Positions 1 to 11,946 of a DNA stretch of 64,000 nucleotides are shown here, piece after piece. The notes under the pieces are model-generated. The model made no database searches. It saw nothing but the letters and a program-made list of their open reading frames with translations, and was not told where the DNA came from. A program made the translations under genes and the position numbers. Each line of letters starts with the position of its first letter. Position 1 is the stretch's first letter. The stretch is from Burhinus oedicnemus (lineage: Eukaryota > Chordata > Aves > Charadriiformes > Burhinidae), in contig VFFE01007081.1 of NCBI GenBank assembly GCA_008921705.1, positions 1,789,011 through 1,853,010 of the forward strand, in the 5' to 3' direction.

Positions 1-842
1 CTTACAGTCGGTCTTCTTTACAGGAAGGACTCATCTTGTAACTGTGAAGCTGCTGGTTTGTATTGGTTGCAAACACCGCCCAGCTCGATTACCTTTCCTT
101 ACTGCAGTGTTTTGTGTTGCAACACAATTACAAATATGAAAAGATACCCTTGTGGGTCTCAAATAATAACGTATCTGAGGGAAGACGGAAGCTCTTCTCG
201 CTGCAAGCTGTCAGCTTTCTTCATATTTAAGGCTTTTAAAGAGTTTCTAGTCTTTGCGGCTGCAAAATATATTTTAATATGAACAGAGTATAAACTTACT
301 TAGTGCTCTGTCCTTGTCTGAAGGCAAGGAAGAGGTAGCTCCGGTGCCTTTTTCACTGCTCGTCTTTTCGGTACGTAGAGCTTTGTCCTTTTCAAACATA
401 CGTTGCAAAAGGCAAAACAGTAAACTAGATCAGTGGTTTTCAAAGGGAAGTCTGTAGATGGTTGGTCGTTGTCCGTGAGGCCGTGACAGTGGCCTGCAGA
501 GCCAGCTTACTTCTTTCGTGTTGTCAGGTGAGAGTATAGGTCTTAAATTCCTGGGATTTACAGTAATTCATGATCCAAAACGTTTAGGGAGCACAGAGCT
601 AGACACTGGAGTGATTCACTGGAAACAGCTCTATGAAGCAAGAAGTTTTTGCCGTGATACAGTGGTAGGTTGGCCCTGCAATAGCTTGAAAGCTACCGAA
701 GGAATGCTCTAGCAGGGGCGAAGAGGCAAGAGAGAAGAGCCAGGATCTTTGGAGGGGAAAACTAGAATGAAAGGAAGAAAGAAGGTGATTGTCAAAAGTT
801 TGTTGATCAAATGAGAGAGAGAAAATTACATTCTTAAACAAT

Positions 843-1190
843 GATCATAGGATGATGCAGGTTAGAAAGGACCTCAGGTGGCATCTAGCCTGACCTTGAG
901 CTGAGGCAGGGAGAGCTCTGAGGCCAGGTGAGGTTGCTTGGGGCTTTATCCAGTTGGGTCTTGAAAACCTCCAGGGACAGAAACTGCACAGCCTCTCTGT
1001 GCAGCCTGTTCCACCACTTTGCTGTCCTTATGGTGAAAAAGTTGTTCTTCATAAAAATGATGAAATGCCTGATTCAGTCCTCCTCATGCTAAGGAGTTAC
1101 TGCGGTGAGGAGGAGGAGGGGGAAGGTGTCACCTTCCTCCCACTGGCCCTGCTGGAAGCCTTGTGCGGGCATGGTGGTGGCCATGGTGGT
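843..1190 (-). mobile_element. CR1 LINE fragment, 3' end, antisense to SASH1
   Basis: Read on +, the segment starts with a TCATAGGATGATG-like CR1 3' terminal repeat. It continues with GGTTAGAAAGGACCTCAGG, a CCAGTTGGGTCTTGAAAACC stretch, CTCCAGGGACAG, GCACAGCCTCTCTGTGCAGC, CTGTTCCACCA and GGTGAAAAAGTTGTTCTTC. This order matches the reverse complement of the avian CR1 3' end. It is 5' truncated, as is normal for CR1, and diverged. The far boundary near 1190 is uncertain. Confidence 0.88.
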
Positions 1191-4100
1191 GTCTCCTCTA
1201 GATGCAAGTTTAGGAGAACAGGCCGTGCAGGTCAGCCCAGGTGGTGGATTTGGTATTACAGTTACTTAAAGTACAAATTGAGCCCCTCACACTCAATGGA
1301 TAAATATGTTTCGTTGTTTGTGTACGTTTAGTTAGGTTCCTTAAAATAGGACCTCATTAGCAGGAACCTGTAATGGCAGATCCCAGGTCCGGAGGGGAAG
1401 CAAATACTTTTTCAGGTGCTGCTTGTAAGCGACGTATTTTATGGACTTTGAAGTCCCATAATGACTCTCTCTATACTTGACAAATACTGAGCGTACTTGC
1501 AGCTGTACTGGGATTCTTCTGAAGCAAATGCAACTTTTCCCTTTTGCACTTACTCTAATGAAATATTCCATAGTTGCAGCTGTGGTATAAGCACCTCAAA
1601 GCTATTTGTGCTGTTAATGGAGCTCACTAGATAACATAATTACACTTAAAAGCTTTTCCTTAGTCTGTAGCAAGCACATGTTGGAATGTACTGGTTAATT
1701 ATAATTTGCAATGTCTCAGAATAACAATGGATGGTGGAAGTGTATTAAGGTTTTGGAGAGAGATTGCAGTGGGTGGATCGTGAGTAGTAACATAGAAATT
1801 CTCTGCATCCCCAAAACTCGACACCTTAAAAAGGGGTATTTTTGGCATAGAATCACCTATTGATGTGGTGATAGCAAACTCTTTGTTGCTAAGATTCTGA
1901 AGGCTTGTGTGTGGTCAGATCTGAGAACAAATCCTAATATGAAGTGAAAATCATTAAATTTAATCTTTTGAAGATGTGCTTTCAAAACATGGGCTGTTGA
2001 CCTTGGTACAGGGAAGGCACACTGATGTCTTTCTTGTTAGTGGGATGGTCTTCCTTCTCACATACTATAGCTGGAACAGGTATCTGGGTTAAATCCTGAC
2101 GTTAATGAAATCACTGGCGAAACTCTGATCAGTTTTGATAGAGCAGGGATTTCACTGAAGAAAGTGTCTCTTTATGTGAGGAGCTTTTGTCTTCAAGGGC
2201 CAAAATGCAAAAAATACAGAGGAACTTGCAAGAGATGCAATGAAATGACAAGCCTTTCCAGCTCTTATTTCAAGGTGATAGCTTGTTTCAAACTATTGAA
2301 TCAATTATAACAGCTGGGAAAAAAAAAAAAGAAAATTCTTTATTTTTTTATAATATTTTGCAGTTAGAGAAAACCAATGCTTTCCCACCATCTGCTGTTA
2401 GCTAAAGAGAACAGAGTATCTTGAGGACAATAAAGCTCACTTGGGTTTGTACTGGGAGCCCTAATATTTACGTATATAATCGATCATGCTCTCTGTGTTT
2501 CAGTGACTATTTGAATTTCTTATCAAAGTCATAAAGAAACAAACCAAACGAGAGAGAGACGCCAGCTGATACTGTTACTGTGATAACATTTGATTACATA
2601 CTGGCTAACATACTTTGGGAGAGGAATTTGATATTAAGCCAGGGAGCCTGGATATCTGGAGAGATCGGGGAAGTAGATGCCCAACTGATAAAAGCAGTCG
2701 GAGGGCTGCCAGGAGGAGCTGTGGCAGCTCACACTAGCTGCAGATTTCTCCCAGGATTGCTCTTCCATAAACTGTTGTTAGTTCCCCGTGACCTCCCATG
2801 GAAATCTCTACTCTGTCGCCCTCCCAAAGTCTCATTCGGGTGACTCCGCTTCTCTGATCTTGGCACCGAGAGGCCACTCCAGCTGAAGCCATCAGCTCTC
2901 AGTACGGCTCTACGGAAAAGTGCAGGCAACTGAGTAGCTGATCCAGGTAGAATGTGCTTTGAAAATGCAATATACTCGTTTTTTCTGATTTTTATTGATG
3001 TCTCTGCAAAATGGCTGGGGCGCTGTGTAATTAGCCCAAAAAGGACTTTGGGACATTCTGATTCAAAACATTTTTGTTCCGACTTCTACTTTGGAGTGTG
3101 TTTTTAAAGCATATCCCAGTTGCACCGGTAAGGATAAACCCAGAAGGCCTGACCTCTGCTTTTCAAACGAGCAGGTATTGTTTTTTCTGTTTTACAAAAC
3201 CATGGAGTATATTTGCTTTCAAATAAAGATATCAAAACAGAGAGTGACTGACTGTTTAGGTGTTGGATTCAATTTTGTATTTTAAACTTAACCTGTTGCA
3301 TCTTCCCCTCTCATCTCCATGCAGTGTTACGCCTGGCAATGCTAATCCCTTTATGAAGAAAGACAGCTCATAGAGATAACCTTTGGTCTAGGCTTTTTCT
3401 TGCACGTCAGGTCACATAACACAGATGTCTCCATCAGACAGTACGGTCTCCACAGGACCCTATGCAGTCAGGAATGATAAGGGGTATTGGTTCTGGTGCT
3501 GTCTTTGTTCTTTCTTGAAAGCAAACTCAGGGTTTCCTTGGCCTTTGAATTACAGAGGAAAAAGTAGGAAAGATTTTTATATACCTGTTCTTTGTCTGCT
3601 ATGATCTGTTGTTTACTAGAGAATAACTATAAACTTAAGGTGAACTGGAATCTTGGTGATAAACTCTTGTTTTTTAGAGCGTTGCTGGTTTGCTATGAAT
3701 ACCAGCTCCATTATCAATATTTGGAAATATTTTTTCCTCTTTTTTCTTTTTTTTTTTGATGTTTTGAAAGTCAGTCAACCAAGCTCGCGCTGTCTGTTAA
3801 GAGCAGTGGAATACAGATTGACAGAATTTTCCCATAACGATGCCGCCTTCCTTTTGTGGATATGAAAAAATGGCATTGCCCAAACAGAAGGAAAATGTGA
3901 AAATTGGTGTGGAAAACAAAAAAATGTTTCACATGCATGACAATGAGCACTCAAAGGAATTCTGTTATGTGGACTGCAACGTATTCTGCTACATGTGCTG
4001 ATTAGAGTTTTCTGTAGTGAGGTGAAAACCTCCTTATTTTTAGTATATTTCAGAGCAAATGACATTTTATGTAACTAGGTGATGATTTTATGGAACTTAG

Positions 4101-7100
4101 TCTGATGCTGTCTAGAAATTGATGTAAATCCGTCCTGATTGCACGAGATGCTGTGCAACAGGGGAGCCAGAGGAGTTAAGCGTGAGCTGAGCGGAGGGAC
4201 TGGAGCGTGGCAGAGTAGGGTCACTGCTGGACGTGGCGCAGGGCCACAGGACGGATGAAACTGGCAGTGCTCGGGGCAGGGGAGTTTGAGTCGGGGGGGA
4301 AGAAAGGAATTCCCTCTCCTTCTGGATGCTGGTTGAACTGCTCCAGCTTTGGCCCTAGGCTTGGCTCCTGCAGGACTCTTCTTCCTCCAGAGGTGGTGCG
4401 GTGGAGGAGAGGATGCTGGTGTGCCCAGCCCTGCTGCCGGTGCTTTCCAAGGTCACCCTCTGTCATTTGGAGTCTCTGGTTGTAGCTTTTCCTTCATGCA
4501 GCAGCACAGGCTCTCTCCTCTTCCACTTATGCGGTTATCACTGTGTTAATGGTTGTAGAGCACACCTTGTGCTCGGGCTTTAGGAGGTTCAGTCACACAG
4601 TATGAATAAGAATTACTTTGTAATGACCCAGCAAAGTGATTTGTCACAATCCCTGTTTTAACATAAAGTGCTGCTAATAATTTTCCTCTTTGCGATTGCG
4701 TGACGCAGGTGATGACTAATGAACCTGCCATTTTGTACGTTGCCAATATTGGTGGTGGGAGAAGGAGGAGGAAGGTGCTTGTTGTGACTGTGGGAATGAT
4801 GAGGTGGCTTTGCAAGAATTTGGATTCTCAGGTGTTTCGTGAGGAAACGAACAAAAAGAAGAAACTGGGTTTAATATGTGCAAGTCTAAAAATTCAGTTT
4901 CTACTATAAAAGCATATTCTCCATTAAAGAAGTACGTAGACACGTGTTGTGTGATTAGATAAAGAGGTACGAAGGGCTTTTATTTCTCCCTGTCATCAAG
5001 AGACTTAACTGTCCCATTGGCAGGAAAAATAACAACACAGTTCACTGAAACACATTCAAGCCCAGGAGTTCACAACACAGGTTTCCATTGTGGAAAACAA
5101 CTACTCTAAAAATAAAAGGCGCTGCCCCCACCGCAGTGCAGTAGCTGTGGTGTGGGTCAGGTGTGGGCACGCTGACTCTGCTTTGATCCTCTTGAGGTGA
5201 GGGGAACGTTTTTCCTGGCTTACGGTAACAGCAGACCTTGCTTGTCTGCTGCCACAGAGTTTGTGCTTTGAAGCACGAGGTTATAGTGTACTATTTTTAT
5301 TTGAACTAAGATTAGTATAATAAAATACTTAATGGTTTAAGATTTTATGACACCTGGATATGCGTTTTTGAGCTATGTACTAGTTTTAGAGGCACACTTC
5401 CTATGAGGAGTTTGAAATTGAGACTGGGGATTGTATAACCTGTCTGGAAAACAGTTTTAAGCAGGGTATAACCGGAAAACTAGATGGACAAGCTTAAGAA
5501 TATAATACAACAATGATTTATAAATAATGCTTTCAGGCTTTTTTTATGGAAAGTCATACGATAAATCGGAGAACCGGTTCCTAATATCTATATCCCGACC
5601 CAAGGGTGATCTGCTTGGAGTGCTGTTGCAGGTCTGCTCTGTTACAAACCCATTAGATTTTGGTGATTTGACTTCCCAGTGGCCCTGCGTGAACATGGGG
5701 ATACGCTGTTGAGATCACTTTACATGACCAGGCCTCCAGATGAGGAAAAATATGGTTGTTCTTATGTGCACAGGTAAATACAGACATGGAAGCTTACAAA
5801 TGTAGTAATGTAATTATCAGGAATATAAATACATGCTTTTCTGTTTCACAGTCGTTACTGTATTTATGACGATATACAGTGCTTTTTGCTCTTTGGTAAC
5901 AGCATACTAGAATTTCATGTGGCGGTGTTCTCCACCTTCAGTACGTTCTCTGTGTGTGGGAGTGTGTGTATGTAAAGGAGATTAGGTAGCTACTTAATAC
6001 AATAATAAAAGCAATACTTTGAAAGCTTTGCAGTGAGCAGCGAGCATGACAAGAGTCAGTAGATCGTAGTGAAAACAGTACCATGCTTGTTACAATATTA
6101 AATCGAGAGTATATGAGCAGTCTCTTGATTGCAGGATGCTCGTAACCCTCTCGCTTGCAACTGAAGGTGCTTTGTGCAGTGCTGGTGGGTATGATGGAAA
6201 CAAAAGATGAAGAAAAGAACAAAAGATAAAGGGTCTAATTTCTGCCCTGTTTACTTAAAAACTTCATGAGCCTAAGGCATAAAGTTTATTTATACTGGAG
6301 CAGTGTGTGGCCTGTAGGTTTTCAACAAGAAAGGAAAAAGCAACTTTTGCCATTCCTCCACAAGCTCAGATGAGTTCAGCCTCCTGGTCCTTTCTATATC
6401 GGCACCAAGCTGACCCTGCTGTACAGAGCTCTCTCCCTGCTCAACTGTAACCCCAGTATAACTCGACAGAGGAAAAAATGGATTTGAGAGCACTTATTGC
6501 GAGAGCTCACTGCACCACGGTGGCACTGTTAAAAGTTCTTTCAGTGAGTGTATGTCTACCGTTGGAGCTTGGGTGAAAGCACGTGCTAGAGCTGTTTGCG
6601 TAGCATTACATTGCACTTCAGGAAGAAGGCATTTTAGGCTTTTAAGGTATTTTGCTTGCCAGAATAATATTTTACAGGTCATAATATATACTTCTAGAAG
6701 TGATATGTCATTGCTGTAGAATCTGTGGGTTTTATGCACTTAGAACTGGGGAGATGTTTGTGTTCTATCTATGTTTATTATCTTCGTTTATCTGTTATAG
6801 TTTGGAAACACACTCATCCCCTTCCAGTTTTGGGCTTGCAGTCTTCCAGCAGGAGCTTCCCACGTATTCCAGCTCAACTGAAAGAGTTTTTTGCACCAGA
6901 AATTTCTAGTGCATCTAGGGATGGAGTACAAATTGAAGATACTTATTTCCTACTGCTAAATTGAGGCTCATCTCTTTTCACCATACCTGTTAGACATATT
7001 TCATTTTGTTATCAATATCATTGCATAGGCTTAAATGTAGCCTTCAGTTATACAGAATAATTTTTAATACTTGGGAGTTTTGGAGCTTTCAGTGGTTGGC

Positions 7101-9291
7101 CAGCTTAGTGGAGTAGCTCTGAAAGCTGATGATAAATACTTTGCATTTAAACGTATGCTCTGTGAGGATGAAAATATGAAAAATCCTGTTTTATACATAA
7201 GGGTATTTGTATTCATACATAATACGCACCACAACTTGTAGGTTGTGATTTCCACTCCATTATTAGGCTTCTTTCCTACCTTAGAATTCATAAGTAACCA
7301 CTGTAAAATGGGAAGAGGCAGACTGCACATTGTATGTCAGTCGTGGCTTCTGTCTTCAAGTTTCCATCTTCAGGATACGTTTACACTTCAAAAACTTGAT
7401 GCTCTAAGAGTGTGTTGTGGGAATATGTCATGTTTTATACAAAAGTTCGGGAGAACAGATTTCCACGTGCAACATTTTATCAGAGCGCTAATAAAGATAT
7501 TGTATTTCAAAACCAAAAAAACTGGTAAGGTGAGGAAATTTCTAGTAGAGCAAGCAATCAGAAGCTCATGGTCAACTGTCATGTTGGGAATACCAAGAAA
7601 TACAGCAGTTGATGGGCAATGGAGCAAGGGTGCTAGTGCTTGTGGTACTAAGCCACATTGACTGGTTTCGGACCTGTTCTTCATTGGATTTACATGATGC
7701 TTCGTGTCAGACTGAGGACTGATTAGGCTCAGAACAGGTATTTGGTTTTGCTGTGTCTCTGGCATATAAATGTGGGGTTTTTTTCAGCACAGCAAACACA
7801 GTAGGGGATCTCCACCACAGAAGGTGTTTGTGTTCCTGCTTTACCTGAGGTCACTTGCAATTTGCCACTGATTTTGGCGGTAGTAAGAGCAGGCTGCTTA
7901 TATCCTTTGAAAAATGTTGACAGCAGAGGTAGCTCCAGGTACCGCAGTGAAGGTGCGCAGGCACTGACGTCCCCTGCAGCGCTGGAGCAGTGGTGTGATT
8001 GCAGTAGCAGGTAGAGACCTCTCTTCCCCGACTGGACATGTTTCCTTAGGTCTGTCTGTTTGCATTTCACTGGAGAAAAAGGGCTGAGTAAAGGCAGATT
8101 TCCTGCTGGTGGGCCATGTTGTGAATGTCCGTATATGGCAAATTCTTCAGACACTTTTCTCTGTGTTTTTACATACCATGCTTCTCTAAAGTTTCTCTGA
8201 GGTTTTCCTTGTGGAGGAAGATGGCAATTTCTGCTGTCTCTTCTTAATTACCCAAGTTTCTCTGTCAGTGTTCCATCTTGTATATGAAAGTTCCCACCTG
8301 GCTTGCTGTGCACTGTATGAATAAAAATCGAAAGATGCATGTTTTCCATTATATTTTATTTTATGATGATGTGTCCTGTTCATTGTTTGGAGAAGTCTGG
8401 GGGGAAGGTCTATTTTATTTCTTGTTTCATCAGCGGTGACTGCTCAACTGTAGGTAGCGCAAAACGGCTGTCTCTCCTTAAAAATTCTATTTTCCTTGTT
8501 AATTACCGCTACCTTTATTCTGAGTATTTTGCAGTGAGGCATGAAATAGAGTCTAATCCTGTGTCGTCGCTCTCCACTGTGGTGGTGTGTTCTGTTTTGT
8601 ACTGAATTGAAGGGCTACTAGGACGTGTTGGCTTGGTGAGATATATTGTTTCTTGCTCAGCCTAGATCCAGCAATGTATTGTTTAGATTTTGCGTCTGGG
8701 AGTGAGTGATGCATACATGCAGATGGATGAAATTTGTAAAACCTAAGCTTTGCATGATAGCTATCTAAACTCAGGAAGTTAACAGAGAACATAAGGTCAA
8801 GGACTTAATCAAAATACTGGCGTGATGATGAAGAGTTTTTTCATACTGCATATGGTGTGTGTTCATGCACGAACAGGAATGGAAAGGGATGCTTCTGCAT
8901 ACCCCTGTTACAGACCTATTCATGATGAGTCTCATAGGGTTTGATCTGTGTGGAGGTTGTGTTCCTAATTACCAAAGCTGAGAAAAAAGGAAGAGGTGGA
9001 TGTTCACAACATTGCTTTTTCTCTCTGATGGAACAGTACTTTCTTCAAGTAATCTCTGCCAAGTTACTTCTGCTTTTCAGTCCTTGTCTCAAATGTACTT
9101 AGAATACAAAATATTGTACAAATTTTCATTTTTCAAACCTAGCTATCACTACAGCAAAGTGCTTACAGGTAGTTATTTATTTTGCAAACTGCCATGAAAA
9201 AGAGAGGGGAGGGAGGTAGCAAGGTGTGTTGGCTCCTCTCTGGCCCTTCTGTCTTTCTTAGGTAGATCTGTTGCTGTGAGGGTTTGAGCAA

Positions 9292-9325
9292 TTTTTTTTT
9301 TAAAAAAAAGAGGTTTTTTTTTTTT
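9292..9325. repeat. Abutting T and A homopolymers with a second T run
   Basis: T10, A8, GAGG, then T12. The A8 can pair with either T run, so the segment can fold as a simple hairpin. It is prone to slippage and assembly error. Confidence 0.85.
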
Positions 9326-11764
9326 CTCCAGACTCACGCCTCTCAGGAAAATACCACTCATAAAAAGAGGAAACAGAGGATGACAAGTGATGGAGGTGCA
9401 GTGACTCAGTATCCAGAATTGTTTTTCTGTGGCTAGAAAAGTGAAAAGAGTCCCAGCTGAGAAGAGTAACTTGGAACTATTAGGAAGAGGGATTTAGGAG
9501 GATCATGTGAAAGGAAGAATTGCTGCCTTCACGGCAGGAAATGCCTGGAGCACGCACCGGGACCTTGGCAGGGGAAGGTCAGCACGCAGGCTGGCTTTGG
9601 GGGGTCCCAGAGGAGGTGGCTGAATGGTGTGGATGGGCAGGGAGAATGTGGGAAGTAAATAATGGAGATTTAAGCCTGGTTCAGAAATGACAGGGCTCAC
9701 TTCAAGTGCTGAGTAGGGATATCAGAGGGTAGAGTAAGACTTTGTGTCTCGCTGGTTGCGCCTTGTTTTGTTTTTGCTTAAAGACAAATACAGGCTATAG
9801 GTGGGTGACCACTGATGTGCATATGAGTCATGTAAAATTATGCCACTCAGGTATTGCCAGTAGTTGCTTCGAATGGGTAATTTGTAGCAGAGGGCCGGTT
9901 AGCTAAAACAGGCTGAGGATGAGAGCGTGATTTACTATTTTGCTAGAGACAGTCTGATGCCCTGACACCCTGTTCACATGTAATTCATTCTGAACCAGCC
10001 TTTGCATTTTGGATTGTACCTCTCAAGCTTTGAAGAGATCCCCACATCTGAAAACATGATTCTCCTTTCTGCTTGGGAGGGTCATACAGCAAAATCTTTG
10101 TTTCCCTTCAAGTACTGATTCTTTATGCATGAGGCAGCCTATTTACTGTACATCCTTTGATTTGAAACTGATAATGGTGGATACTGTGGAAAGTGGTGTA
10201 ACATCTTCCTTTCACTCAGGGAGCTCCCTGCTGTTTTTGTGGCGCTTCAGATGCGTCCTGGCGTGTAGGTTTTCCTGCCGCTCTTGATAGGTTCATGGTT
10301 TGGTGTTCCCTGAGACTGTAGTCTCTTCTTTCATCTCAAAAGGAGAGTCTGTGAGGAGACTCCTTCCATCTGAAACTTTCTTCTCATGTTAGTCGCTTTT
10401 ACAGCTATGTGAGATGTTTTTCTTTGGCATGACAACTCTCCTGACAAATGGTTAGTTAGCGGGATGCTCTCCTTTTGATATTCAAGTTGCTATGCATAGA
10501 GAGGTTGCTGAAGCGACAACTTAGCTTACCCTCCAAGTCCAAGTGTCTTTATCTACAGTTGTTGTCTTTCAACCTGTGGTTCAGGGCCTTGGGTCAGTCA
10601 GAACCAGCTACTGGGTTTTGTAGAGACACACAATTTTTTTGCGAGCTTTATTGACCCTGGGGTTGTGCCAGCTTCTGCTTTTTATGATCTCTTTAGCCCC
10701 GTGGGGCTCTTCAAATTGTTTCATGCTTCAGTTCGAGGTGCATCTCTGTGATGTGCAACACTTGAGTAATGCATTCAGTCTCCAGTAAAAGCAACATCTA
10801 TTACCAGTGGGCAGAGCCACTGGACTGACAGCACCCACGGGCTTAAGCACTTCCTTGAAACAAGCACGTAGCATCCGCCTTGTTGGGGGGCTCCTGTAGG
10901 TAGTAAATTGCATGTTGCCCCTTCAGAGAAATATGTGTTTGAAACACGTGGGAGATATGGCAACCACACAGTTATTCAAGCCCAGACTCTATAGGATTTG
11001 CACTGTAGGTGAGCAGAAATATTTCTCTTTTATTTGGGTAAGAGGCCTATTTAGCCTAATTAGGAAGCTCTTTGGCAATGATAAAGCAATATGAGCACAC
11101 AGAAACGCAAAAAGCCCATCTTCACTGTACACAGATAAAGGGAAATGAACAAATAAAATACAAGATCCCAGAGCAGAAAGGATTATAAACTGGCAAGGGA
11201 TAGAGTTCTTATTGCTAGGTTGATATCCCTAATTGATATAAACATGAAGCCCTGTGCAGTCTGTGGTAGTTAAAAAGATATTCATCTAAATAATATTTAA
11301 ATAGATTCTTGCATTTTTAAGACCCGCCAGAGTGTAATTATATTCAACTTAATTAAATGAGCTGAAACCCCCTGGTAACTGTGTATTACTGCTCCTAAAT
11401 AAAACGCTCTCCAAAGAGACTTCAAGATGCTTAGTTAAGGTGATAAAAAACCTGAGCCCAGCGCCCTGAAGTTTTGCATGAGCAGCTTTGCATTTAGTTC
11501 GTCTGTATGCTACCTACACTGGGTGAGAGTCCGTGTTAGCAGTGCTGTCCCTGTGCTAGAGTCAAAAGCTGAGGCTTCACTGAAGCGCTTCAGGGCAGAG
11601 GCAGTCTTTCTGGTTTGACATTATTCGTACAAATGCAAGGTCTCTATTTAAGCTAGCTTATTAATGCCACCAAAGAGTGGGAACCCCCCTGCGCCCATGC
11701 TGATGGCGGGCACCCCATCCCCGCAGAAGCAAGGGTTTGCGGGGGGAGCGCGGGCAGACAGGAT

Positions 11765-11798
11765 GGGCGGCCTTGGGGGGGGAGAGGGGGGGCCTGGG
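11765..11798 (+). other. G-quadruplex-capable motif
   Basis: Four G runs on the + strand (3, 8, 7 and 3 G) are separated by loops of 7, 3 and 3 nt, which fits the classical G3+N1-7 pattern. It sits in a GC-rich block of about 150 bp with several CpGs in otherwise AT-leaning intron. Fold formation is inferred, not shown. Confidence 0.8.
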
Positions 11799-11862
11799 CG
11801 CAGCTTGCTTACGGGAGCTACAGGAAACCATTTCTTCTGCTGCTAAGATTACATGGGGAAAC

Positions 11863-11946
11863 ATGGATTGCTGCCATGCTCAATTATGGTTGTTTCCTTT
11901 CCTGGTAAAAGACGGCCCGTCAGGAAGCGGTGGGAGTGAAGGCAAG
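11863..11946 (+). other. Possible alternative first coding exon of SASH1 (speculative)
   Basis: An ATG at 11863 opens 28 codons (MDCCHAQLWLFPFLVK, then DGPSGSGGSEGK) that end exactly in phase 0 before AAG|GTTAGT at 11947, a good donor. The next SASH1 exon (22916) begins in phase 0, so the two would join in frame. A GC-rich, CpG-containing, G4-bearing block lies just upstream, as expected for a promoter. However, a one-in-three phase match and a good donor can occur by chance, and I do not recognise the peptide. Confidence 0.18.

Noticed and set aside
7245..7765. Overlapping open frames of 138 (+) and 125 (-) codons
   Set aside because: The two frames overlap on opposite strands, the + frame starts at a non-ATG codon, and neither resembles a known protein. 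Chance openness.
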